The notes under the pieces are model-generated. The model was given only the letters and a program-made list of their open reading frames with translations. It did no database searches and had not been told where the DNA came from. The position numbers and the translations under genes are program-made. From positions 1-13,144 of the forward strand of contig DAOVHI010000027.1 in the NCBI GenBank assembly GCA_030671985.1: 13,144 nt of DNA. The letters run 5' to 3'. Shown here piece after piece: positions 6,946 to 13,144 of the stretch. The DNA comes from a bacterium (GTDB lineage: Bacteria; JAHJDO01). Numbering within the stretch: position 1 is the stretch's first letter; each line of letters begins with the position of its first letter.

Positions 6946-7527
6946 TCATTTTTGCGCATAATGTTTTAACCTGTTTTTAAGCGTTTGTTTTGCTCTATTC
7001 AACATAGACCTTACTGCAGAAACAGAACAACCCATAACTGTGGATATCTCTTTGTAAGACATATCCTCGTATCTGCGTAGTACGACAGCAGCTTTCTGGT
7101 TTTTAGGCAATGAGCCTAATGCGGCTTTCACGGTATCTTGCAGTTCTTTTTTTAAAAGGCTTGATGCCGGAGATACCTGTTTCTTGTTCTCTACTTGTCT
7201 TTGGAAATCATGTTCACTCCCTCTAATCGGTTTATCAATGGAAAAAGTCGGAAAACGGAATGTATGTCTAAGTTTATTCAGACAGAGATTACGGGCGATT
7301 TTGAATAACCATGTAGAGAATTTAGCTCTGGATTCAAAGGTTTCTATGTTTTTATATGCCCTTAAAAAAACTTCCTGCGTAATATCTTCGGCTTCTGTGC
7401 GGCTGGAGAGAAGCCGATATGTAAAATTAAGAATAGATTTTTCATGTCTATCCATGAGCTCATTGAACGCGCTTTTATCTCCATTAATAACTTTTTCAAT
7501 AATTTGAATATCAGATAGTTGCATCAT
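6946..7527 (-). CDS. ECF-family RNA polymerase sigma factor
   Basis: The 193-residue product has the two-domain build of an ECF (group 4) sigma factor. Region 2, which binds core polymerase and the -10 element, covers about 21-88 (EDITQEVFLRAYKNI 47-61, FSTWLFKIARNLCLNKLR 70-87). Region 4, a helix-turn-helix for the -35 element, covers about 127-185 (LPKNQKAAVVLRRYEDMSYKEI 140-161, then MGCSVSAVRSMLNRAK 165-180). Region 3 is missing, as expected, and there is no C-terminal extension. Two adjacent ATG codons (7527 and 7524) are possible starts; neither has a clear Shine-Dalgarno sequence. The gene begins 11 bases after the phospholipase stop, so it may be read through from there. With the anti-sigma gene next, it is probably released by an envelope signal and may drive the downstream secreted-protein genes. 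Confidence 0.93.
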   Translation of the reverse strand: MMQLSDIQIIEKVINGDKSAFNELMDRHEKSILNFTYRLLSSRTEAEDITQEVFLRAYKNIETFESRAKFSTWLFKIARNLCLNKLRHTFRFPTFSIDKPIRGSEHDFQRQVENKKQVSPASSLLKKELQDTVKAALGSLPKNQKAAVVLRRYEDMSYKEISTVMGCSVSAVRSMLNRAKQTLKNRLKHYAQK

Positions 7528-7538
7528 TTTAGCGTATG

Positions 7539-8528
7539 TCAGATTATTAATCTTTTGATTTTGGGCAGTGCATCTAATACTGACTTATATCCCTCTGCTA
7601 TAGCTTCTGCGCCCTTATGGAATTCCAACGTAGATATCTCGTTTACTTCAGGACTAATTATTACATCCGCCTTCTTTAGCGCCAAAACAGCTATTTTATA
7701 CTCCATAACATAAAATGAATGCATTAAAACATCGATCACATTGGGAGTGTTGGGATCTATCTGTTGACCCTTGTATATTTTCTTTTTTAACATGCCGGTG
7801 AATTCGCGAATACTTTCTATTTTATCTTTATTTGACTGAATAAGTTTATTTATTTTATCATTTAATTTTTCCAGAGATTTGTTTTTTATATGATTTCGTG
7901 AGTCTCGTTGAATAGTGATGGAGTACTTATTGACTGTCCTTGAAGCAATGTGTCCTCTTTTTTGAGGTTCAGGGATTACGTTGCAGGCAATAACAAATTT
8001 CGCTCCCATATTTCTTGCTGTATTTACGGGAACAGGATTTACTATGCCGCCATCAACCAAAAACTTGTTTTCAAATTTTACAGGTGTAAATATCACAGGA
8101 ATTGAAATGCTTGCTCTTATAGCTTCTGTCACGGAACCGCTCTTAATTACTACTTCTTCACCTGTTATGATGTCGGTTGCTATAACTCTAAGCGGGATTT
8201 TTAAATCTTTAAACTCTATGTCTCCGATAATTGAACATAGAAGCTCTTTAATCTTTTCTCCCTGAATAAATCCTTTTTTCAATAACGCTAAATTCGGATC
8301 AAGTAAAAGAGCTAATTGTTTCCAATCTATGTTTAATGCGATTTCTTCAAACGTGTTTATTTCGCCGTCTTTAGCGAAACAGGCGCCTACTAATGCGCCG
8401 ATACTTGTTCCGGCTATCATGTCAATAGGGATATTGTTTTCCTTTAAAGCATTCAGCACTCCGATGTGAGCCAATCCTTTTGCCGCTCCGCCTCCGAGGG
8501 CAAGCCCTATTTTTTTATGTTTTCTCAT
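7539..8528 (-). CDS. Patatin-like phospholipase (RssA/NTE-type)
   Basis: A 329-residue serine lipid acyl hydrolase with all catalytic motifs: oxyanion loop GGGAAKG (12-18), nucleophile elbow GTSIG with Ser42 (40-44) and the dyad Asp159 in DGG (159-161), plus the IRASISIPVIFTPV block (137-150). It probably hydrolyses phospholipids or lysophospholipids at the inner membrane face; no signal peptide is seen. The start is set at ATG 8528: GAAGGAG lies 7 bases upstream. A TTG at 8534 would stand only one or two bases from that site and is rejected. Residues about 198-260 form a Lys/Glu/Asn-rich, coiled-coil-like insert before the conserved C-terminal part (IISPEV 290-295). It is separated from lipM by 51 bases with a candidate promoter and from the sigma gene by 11 bases. 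Confidence 0.92.
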   Translation of the reverse strand: MRKHKKIGLALGGGAAKGLAHIGVLNALKENNIPIDMIAGTSIGALVGACFAKDGEINTFEEIALNIDWKQLALLLDPNLALLKKGFIQGEKIKELLCSIIGDIEFKDLKIPLRVIATDIITGEEVVIKSGSVTEAIRASISIPVIFTPVKFENKFLVDGGIVNPVPVNTARNMGAKFVIACNVIPEPQKRGHIASRTVNKYSITIQRDSRNHIKNKSLEKLNDKINKLIQSNKDKIESIREFTGMLKKKIYKGQQIDPNTPNVIDVLMHSFYVMEYKIAVLALKKADVIISPEVNEISTLEFHKGAEAIAEGYKSVLDALPKIKRLII

Positions 8529-8535
8529 AAGCAAT

Positions 8536-8541
8536 CTCCTT
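8536..8541 (-). promoter_or_regulatory. Ribosome binding site that decides the phospholipase start
   Basis: The minus strand reads GAAGGAGATTGCTTATG. The AAGGAG core is well spaced (7 bases) from ATG 8528 but almost touches the in-frame TTG at 8534, so the ATG is the real start. Confidence 0.75.
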
Positions 8542-8555
8542 CAGGATATTGCGAT

Positions 8556-8564
8556 AGTATAACA
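8556..8564 (-). promoter_or_regulatory. Candidate extended -10 promoter upstream of the phospholipase gene
   Basis: In the 51-base gap after lipM the minus strand reads TGTTATACT: a TGn extension (8564-8562) followed by TATACT (8561-8556), one mismatch from the -10 consensus. No good -35 hexamer stands 16-18 bases upstream, which is tolerable for extended -10 promoters. Initiation about 7 bases downstream would leave a leader of roughly 20 bases containing the ribosome binding site. Confidence 0.4.
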
Positions 8565-8579
8565 CAAAATGGTTTACAG

Positions 8580-9317
8580 CTATATATTGAGGCGTTTGGT
8601 CTTTTCAAGTCGTCTGGACAACGCTATTTCATCACAAGTCAAGTTGGCGGGAACTAGTTTTGTTGAGAATTCCTTCTCAAATCCTTGTATGACAGCGTTA
8701 CTAATTTCTTCGAATTTAATCTCTCTTCCCAGAATGGTATTTATAGAAATAGCTCCGTTGAGATTTTGATCATCAAGCAGGATAGAGCCATGATGCATGA
8801 GAGTTCCATTTTTTCTTCTCTGGGCACTTCCAACCAGTTTTTTGTTCTTGAATACTACATCAGACGGAGAAGGACTGTTAAAACAGAAAAAAGGTTGATG
8901 GTTTTTGGATAGTGAAGTTTTGACTTTTCCTCTTATTTGTGCATTTATTCCCAAAAAAGCTAATCCATTAACAATAGCCTGACAAATCACATTATATGAA
9001 TCAGAAACCTTTTCGGGGATAGATGAATTTTTGATTGGAGCGATCAGAGAAAAAGTAAGTTCTCTGTCGTGAAGGATAGCGCCTCCTCCCGTCATTCGTC
9101 TGACAACATCTATTTTTTTATCAAGTTTTATGTCTTCTGTTTTTTGAAAATAGCCGATTGATATTGCAGGAGGATTCCATCCATATAACCTTAAGGTAGT
9201 TGGAGCTGATGTATTCTGACTCATATTGCAGGTAAACATGGCTTCATCAACAGCCATGTTAATATATCCGTTAAGATGACCTGAACGTATCAGCCGCCAT
9301 TTCACTATTTTGCCCAT
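8580..9317 (-). CDS. lipM: Octanoyl/lipoate transferase of the LipM/LplA family
   Basis: The 245-residue product has the BPL/LplA/LipB catalytic domain: NMAVDEAM (20-27), RRMTGGGAILHDRELTFS (73-90), KKLVGSAQRRKNGTLMHHGSILLD (159-182) with the conserved Lys160. Cys145, within FFCF (143-146) ahead of SPSPSDV, sits where Bacillus LipM and LipL have their acyl-carrying cysteine. LplA ligases lack this residue, and LplA's accessory C-terminal domain is absent. I therefore favour octanoyl transfer from acyl carrier protein to GcvH, with sulphur insertion by a LipA encoded elsewhere; LipL-type amidotransfer is possible. The gene overlaps the end of gcvPB by 13 bases and has only a weak ribosome binding site, suggesting coupled translation. 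Its place at the end of the gcv operon fits a role in charging the H-protein. Confidence 0.8.
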   Translation of the reverse strand: MGKIVKWRLIRSGHLNGYINMAVDEAMFTCNMSQNTSAPTTLRLYGWNPPAISIGYFQKTEDIKLDKKIDVVRRMTGGGAILHDRELTFSLIAPIKNSSIPEKVSDSYNVICQAIVNGLAFLGINAQIRGKVKTSLSKNHQPFFCFNSPSPSDVVFKNKKLVGSAQRRKNGTLMHHGSILLDDQNLNGAISINTILGREIKFEEISNAVIQGFEKEFSTKLVPANLTCDEIALSRRLEKTKRLNI

Positions 9318-10753
9318 CGTAGTTTGGGTTCTCTTGCAGCTTTCACTTCATCCAATCTGGATATACCAAGGTTATGCGGGGCGGTTTTGATGATTTCCTG
9401 ATTTTCATCTACTTCCTTGGCAATCTTGATCATAATATCAATGAATTTGTCCAGAGTTTGTTTGGATTCAGTTTCTGTGGGCTCTATCATTATCGCTTCA
9501 TCAACAATGAGCGGGAAATATATAGTCGGCGCATGAAAACCAAAATCCAGCAGTCTTTTGGCAATATCAATTGCTCTTACACCATTTTTCTTTTGTTTAA
9601 CGGCTGATATTACAAATTCATGCATACAAGTATGCGCATAAGGAAGATGATAATAAGATTTAAGTTTTTTCATAATATAATTTGCATTGAGAACGGAATT
9701 TTCAGCTATTCTGGCAAGCCCTTCTTTGCCTACGAGGAGGATGTAGACATATGCTTTGAGTATAACGCCAAAATTCCCGTAAAACGGGGCTATATATCCA
9801 ATGGATGAGGGGTAGTTGTATTTAAGAGCGTAAGTTTTATCACTCTTTTTAACTACTCGGGATATAGGTAGAAAATCTACAAGATTTTTCTTTACGCCTA
9901 CGGGTCCGGAACCCGGTCCACCGCCTCCATGTGGTGTTCCAAAAGTTTTATGTAAATTTACATGTACAATGTCAAATCCAACGTCGCCCGGCTTGAGTTT
10001 GCCCAGAATAGCATTGAGATTAGCGCCGTCATAATACATCAGACTGCCAGCCTCATGTGTTTTATCCGCAATTTTTTTTATCTGAGGATTAAATAGGCCA
10101 AGTGTGTTAGGACAGGTAAGCATCACAGCTGCAGTTTCTTTATCAAGTATCTTTTCGAACTCATCTATGTCCATAACGCCATCAGCATTAGATGGAACTG
10201 AAACAACCTCGTATCCCGCGATTGCCGCGCTTGCGGGATTAGTTCCGTGCGCAGAATCAGGAATGATTATTTTTTTTCTTTTTTGTCCTCGTGAGGCGTG
10301 ATAAGCAGCAATCATCATTGTGCCTGTTAACTCTCCATGAGCTCCTGCCAAAGGCTGCATGGTGAATTCTGCCATGCCTGTGATTTCCGATAGGAATTGT
10401 GAGGTCTCGTACAGTACCTGCAGGGCTCCCTGTGTGAATTTGTTTCCATCAGGCAGCTGCGGGATTAGTGGATGCAGATCGCCAAGCCCTTTATATAAGA
10501 CAGCTTCTTCGCATATTTTTGGATTGTATTTCATGGTACAGGAACCTAAAGGATAAAAGTTGGTGTCTACTCCCATGTTATGCAGAGATAATCGAGTAAA
10601 ATGTCTCATAGTGTCCAGTTCAGAAACTTCAGGAAGTTCTGCATAGTTTTTACGTTTAAGTTTGTCGGGGATGTTGCCGGCGCAAGGAACGTCACATTCT
10701 GGAAATCTAACGCCTCTTTTTCCAGATATGCTCTTTTCAAAAACAAGTTTCAT
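9305..10753 (-). CDS. gcvPB: Glycine dehydrogenase (decarboxylating) subunit 2
   Basis: The 482-residue product is the C-terminal-half subunit of the split P-protein, which decarboxylates glycine with PLP and passes the aminomethyl group to lipoyl-GcvH. The PLP lysine is Lys269 in VNLHKTFGTPHGGGGPGSGP (265-284). Other hallmarks are FYPLGSCTMKYNPK (66-79), QPLAGAHGELTG (133-144), DSAHGTNPASAA (166-177) and IMIEPTETESK (421-431). Length is normal for GcvPB. It overlaps gcvPA by four bases (ATGA), with AGGAG 7 bases ahead of the ATG, so the two subunits are probably made in equal amounts. Two-subunit P-protein is found in many bacteria and archaea; E. coli has a single fused chain. Confidence 0.97.
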   Translation of the reverse strand: MKLVFEKSISGKRGVRFPECDVPCAGNIPDKLKRKNYAELPEVSELDTMRHFTRLSLHNMGVDTNFYPLGSCTMKYNPKICEEAVLYKGLGDLHPLIPQLPDGNKFTQGALQVLYETSQFLSEITGMAEFTMQPLAGAHGELTGTMMIAAYHASRGQKRKKIIIPDSAHGTNPASAAIAGYEVVSVPSNADGVMDIDEFEKILDKETAAVMLTCPNTLGLFNPQIKKIADKTHEAGSLMYYDGANLNAILGKLKPGDVGFDIVHVNLHKTFGTPHGGGGPGSGPVGVKKNLVDFLPISRVVKKSDKTYALKYNYPSSIGYIAPFYGNFGVILKAYVYILLVGKEGLARIAENSVLNANYIMKKLKSYYHLPYAHTCMHEFVISAVKQKKNGVRAIDIAKRLLDFGFHAPTIYFPLIVDEAIMIEPTETESKQTLDKFIDIMIKIAKEVDENQEIIKTAPHNLGISRLDEVKAAREPKLRWAK

Positions 10754-12084
10754 AAAATTTCTCCTAATGACTCAACAAAAAAATCTATTTCCTTTTTTGT
10801 TCTTTTTTCACTTAAAGCTACCAGCATGCAATTCTTCATGTTTTTGTAATAATGTCCGAGAGGTAAACCTGCCATTATTTTCTTATTCATAAGCTTGCTG
10901 ACAACATCTTCTGCGTCAATTGGAAGTTCCAGTACGAATTCATTAAATATAGGACTTTCAAATTTCTGCTTTATTACGGGTATTTTCAGAAGTCTCTCAC
11001 GGGCATAAGAGGCTTTGGCGCTGCAGAGTTCAGCAAGTTCCCTCAATCCATGCTTGCCTACCAGTGTGAGATATACCAGTGCGGCAAGAGCGCAGAGAGC
11101 TTCATTAGAACAAATATTTGACGTAGCTTTTTCTCTCCGAATGTGTTGTTCCCTTGTCTGAAGAGTAAGAACAAATCCCCGGCTGCCATTTTTATCTACT
11201 GTTTCTCCAACAATACGACCTGGCATCTGTCGGACATATTTTGAGCGTGTTGTCATTAATCCAAGGTACGGACCGCCAAAACAAAGCCCAAGACCCAAGC
11301 TCTGGCCTTCACCCGTAGCAATATCCACATTCATTTCTCCGGGAGATTTTAGGACTCCGAGAGAGATAGGATATGTTGAAAGGATTACTAAACTGCCTGA
11401 TTTATGAGCTAAGTCAGCTAGATCAGTTAGATCATCTATACATCCGAAAAAATTTGGGTTTTGCAGCACCAGGCAGGCAGCATTATTGTCCAGTTCAGAT
11501 TCTATTATTTTTCTATCTGCTCTGCCGTCTTTTCCTACAGGTACATCAATGGATTCAAAATCCAGATTTGCGGCATAAGAGTGTAATATCTTCCGGTATA
11601 TAGGACTTACTGCTTCATCTATAATTATCTTTTTTCTTCGTGTGATCCGCACGGCCATCATTACTGCTTCACAAATCGCAGTTCCTCCATCATATAAAGA
11701 AGCGTTAGTTATGTCCATTTCCGTTAATAGCGAAATAGCAGATTGATATTCGTAGATGGATTGAAGTATTCCCTGCGAAACTTCTGCCTGATACGGGGTA
11801 TAAGCAGTATAGAATTCACTACGCGATGTGATTGCCCCTACCGCCGCGGGAACAAAATGGTCATAGAAACCTCCCCCAAGAAAGCAAATCAAATCAGTAA
11901 CGTTTTTTGAGGCAAGTCCTTTTACGAAATGTCGAACTTCTAATTCCGATTTACCCGTTGGAAGATTAAACGAATAAGACATTAACTCGGAAGGAATATC
12001 TTTGAACAGTTCCTCAATAGAGTTCAGTCCCAACTCAGCCAACATTGTTGCTCTCTCTTCGTCTGTATTGGAAATATAGGGCAT
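10750..12084 (-). CDS. gcvPA: Glycine dehydrogenase (decarboxylating) subunit 1
   Basis: The 444-residue product is the N-terminal-half subunit of the split P-protein and pairs with GcvPB. It begins with the typical MPYISNTDEERATMLAELG and has the family blocks FLGGGFYDHFVPAAV, FYTAYTPYQAEVSQG with SIYEYQSAISLLTEMD, NASLYDGGTA, GEGQSLGLGLCFGGPYLG and QTREQHIRREKATSNICSNEAL. As expected, it has no PLP-binding lysine motif of its own. The start ATG overlaps the gcvH stop by one base (TAATG), with GGAAGGAG 8 bases upstream inside gcvH. Length is normal and no frameshift is seen. With gcvT, gcvH and gcvPB it encodes all pathway-specific parts of the glycine cleavage system; dihydrolipoyl dehydrogenase is not in this window. 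Confidence 0.97.
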   Translation of the reverse strand: MPYISNTDEERATMLAELGLNSIEELFKDIPSELMSYSFNLPTGKSELEVRHFVKGLASKNVTDLICFLGGGFYDHFVPAAVGAITSRSEFYTAYTPYQAEVSQGILQSIYEYQSAISLLTEMDITNASLYDGGTAICEAVMMAVRITRRKKIIIDEAVSPIYRKILHSYAANLDFESIDVPVGKDGRADRKIIESELDNNAACLVLQNPNFFGCIDDLTDLADLAHKSGSLVILSTYPISLGVLKSPGEMNVDIATGEGQSLGLGLCFGGPYLGLMTTRSKYVRQMPGRIVGETVDKNGSRGFVLTLQTREQHIRREKATSNICSNEALCALAALVYLTLVGKHGLRELAELCSAKASYARERLLKIPVIKQKFESPIFNEFVLELPIDAEDVVSKLMNKKIMAGLPLGHYYKNMKNCMLVALSEKRTKKEIDFFVESLGEIL

Positions 12085-12482
12085 TAGTGTTCTCCTTCCT
12101 CTTTTTTTAGAAAACTTTCATATGCCGACGCATTCATTAGAGATTCAAATTCATCCTTATTCTCTATTTTTATTTTTATCATCCATCCTTGTTTATAAGG
12201 ATCTTTCTCAAACAATTCTAAATTATCTACAATCTGCTGATTTGTCTCAATGACCTCTCCGGTTACCGGGGAGGTCAAGTCAAATACCGCCTTGATTGAT
12301 TCAATAGCTCCAAAAGGCGAGTCTTTCTTTACTTTATTGCCTGCTTCAGGCAATTCCAAAAAGGCAATATCTCCCAGTTGTTTAACGGCATGATCTGTAA
12401 TTCCAACAACTACTACATCCGTGTTCTCTTCCATCTTTGCCCACTCGTGAGTCTTTGTATATTTCAATTCGTTCGGAAACAT
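12084..12482 (-). CDS. gcvH: Glycine cleavage system H protein (lipoyl carrier)
   Basis: The 132-residue product is a standard GcvH. It starts with MFPNELKYTKTHEWAK, followed by GITDHAVKQLGDIAFLELPE (27-46). The lipoylation site is Lys64 in ESIKAVFDL (61-69), followed by SPVTGEV. The C-terminal part (DPYKQGWMIKI) is intact, with a short charged ending. GcvH shuttles the aminomethyl group from P-protein to T-protein on its lipoyl arm. The start at 12482 has AAAGGAG about 7 bases upstream, which lies inside the end of gcvT; the two genes overlap by 19 bases. A 12-base-pair hairpin is embedded just after the lipoyl-lysine codon (12251-12277). Confidence 0.97.
   Translation of the reverse strand: MFPNELKYTKTHEWAKMEENTDVVVVGITDHAVKQLGDIAFLELPEAGNKVKKDSPFGAIESIKAVFDLTSPVTGEVIETNQQIVDNLELFEKDPYKQGWMIKIKIENKDEFESLMNASAYESFLKKEEGEH
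12251..12277. other. Intragenic inverted repeat (12-base stem, 3-base loop) in gcvH
   Basis: The plus strand reads TGACCTCTCCGG-TTA-CCGGGGAGGTCA. All twelve positions pair except one T-G (a C-A mismatch in the mRNA). It encodes the LTSPVTGEV segment after the lipoyl lysine. There is no T-tract after it on the transcribed strand, so a terminator is unlikely. Confidence 0.6.
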
Positions 12483-13144
12483 GTTTTTTTCTCCTTTCTT
12501 TTTTTCATAAAGCAGGACACAATAATCCCCTCTATTCTTCTGCCTCTGATATCAATGTTTAGAATGTCACCTATCTTGAGATTGCTGTCAAGAAGTCCCA
12601 GACAGATAGCATGCAGCTTCTTTGTATTATTTTCCATGTGCGGCACCATGGTACCGCTTGTTATGCATCCTACATATTTTTCTTCTTTAAACACCCTGCA
12701 TCCTCTTCTAGCGACTCCTTTACCCAACACTGTCACAGACATAATAATTCCTGGAAGATTTTCTATGGAAGAGTGTTGTTTTACGAGCGCTTTCTTCCCA
12801 ATAAAATCATCTTTTAATGGCGAGAAACTAACAGCGAACTTAGAAAGCGGACATGAAAAAACAGGTATTTCCTTTCCTTCCGGGTCAATACCAAGTTCAT
12901 GTCCGTATAAAGGCAGACAGGCTTCAAGTCTTAGTGTATCTCTGGCGCCCAAACCTACTGGAATTGCTCCGTTTTTGAGCAGAATATCCCATATTATTGG
13001 ACCGTCTTCTCTTTTTATGAAGAGCTCAAAACAAACAGGTTCTCCTGTATAGCCCGTGCGCGCAATTTGAACATCATGTCCGTTTATTTTTACGTTACTG
13101 AGCGCGTTTCTCTTTGGTTCGGGAAGACTGCCTGAATCAATAAT
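12464..13144 (-). CDS. gcvT: Glycine cleavage system T protein (aminomethyltransferase), 5' end cut off
   Basis: The frame is open from the right edge to a TGA at 12464-12466, giving the last 226 residues of a protein that is usually about 360 long; the start lies outside the window. Recognisable GcvT blocks are the RTGYTGEPVCFELF segment (13037-13078 region), PVGLGARDTLRLEACLPLYG (12967-12908 region) and a C-terminal beta-barrel with FIGKKALV, RRGCRVF, CITSGTMVPH and the ending RGRRIEGIIVSCFMKKRKEKK. GcvT takes the aminomethyl group from GcvH, releases ammonia and forms 5,10-methylene-tetrahydrofolate. An in-frame TTG at 12952 is inside this conserved region and is not a start. The last 19 bases overlap gcvH and carry its ribosome binding site. 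Confidence 0.95.
   Translation of the reverse strand: MIDSGSLPEPKRNALSNVKINGHDVQIARTGYTGEPVCFELFIKREDGPIIWDILLKNGAIPVGLGARDTLRLEACLPLYGHELGIDPEGKEIPVFSCPLSKFAVSFSPLKDDFIGKKALVKQHSSIENLPGIIMSVTVLGKGVARRGCRVFKEEKYVGCITSGTMVPHMENNTKKLHAICLGLLDSNLKIGDILNIDIRGRRIEGIIVSCFMKKRKEKKTCFRTN

Noticed and set aside
12251-12277. Rho-independent terminator
   Set aside because: The hairpin is inside gcvH and is not followed by a run of T on the transcribed strand.
12464-12952. A shorter gene starting at TTG 12952
   Set aside because: The TTG is the Leu codon in the conserved PVGLGARDTLRLEA block of GcvT, and the frame continues upstream with GcvT motifs to the window edge.
12378-13052. Open frame of 224 codons on the plus strand
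   Set aside because: It is antisense to gcvT and gcvH, whose minus-strand frames match their families throughout. The plus-strand translation has no recognisable motif.
1-13144. CRISPR array, tRNA, insertion sequence or defence island
   Set aside because: No regularly spaced direct repeats, cloverleaf, transposase or terminal inverted repeats were seen; almost every base is in a recognisable gene.

Overview
The window is a densely packed stretch of bacterial chromosome. All twelve genes I can support lie on the minus strand, so transcription runs from position 13144 towards position 1. The two end genes are cut by the window edges. Gaps between genes run from a 19-base overlap to 58 bases, and no gene-free stretch exceeds 60 bases. 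I found no tRNA, rRNA, CRISPR array, insertion sequence or attachment site. The sequence looks AT-rich by eye. The set DUF1549/DUF1553 (PSCyt2/PSD1), DUF1501 and PPC-domain protein is typical of the Planctomycetota-Verrucomicrobiota (PVC) group and some neighbouring candidate phyla. A low-GC PVC-like or Omnitrophota-like bacterium is my best guess; the phylum is inference, not proven.

Right part (8580-13144): a glycine cleavage operon, gcvT (3' part) - gcvH - gcvPA - gcvPB, followed by a LipM/LplA-family acyltransferase. All junctions overlap (19, 1, 4 and 13 bases), so translation is probably coupled. P-protein (two subunits), H-protein and T-protein decarboxylate glycine and pass its methylene to tetrahydrofolate. 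The last gene probably supplies the octanoyl/lipoyl arm of GcvH; its conserved cysteine favours octanoyltransferase (LipM) over lipoate ligase.

Middle part (6432-8528): after a 51-base gap with a candidate extended -10 promoter come a patatin-like phospholipase, an ECF sigma factor and its zinc-finger membrane anti-sigma factor.

Left part (1-6429): a secreted-protein module reads on from the anti-sigma gene with gaps of 2 to 24 bases. It holds a very basic DUF3106-type protein with four exact-length 18-residue repeats, a DUF1549-DUF1553 protein that has lost the usual CxxCH haem site, a DUF1501 protein, a double-PPC protein and a tandem-Rid-domain protein that runs off the left edge. Four of these carry Sec-type signal peptides; the Rid protein does not.

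The most interesting object is this seven-gene unit from sigma factor to Rid protein (1-7527). It looks like a self-regulated cell-envelope system of unknown function. A plausible but unproven model is that the basic periplasmic repeat protein works with the acidic periplasmic tail of the anti-sigma factor as a sensor.
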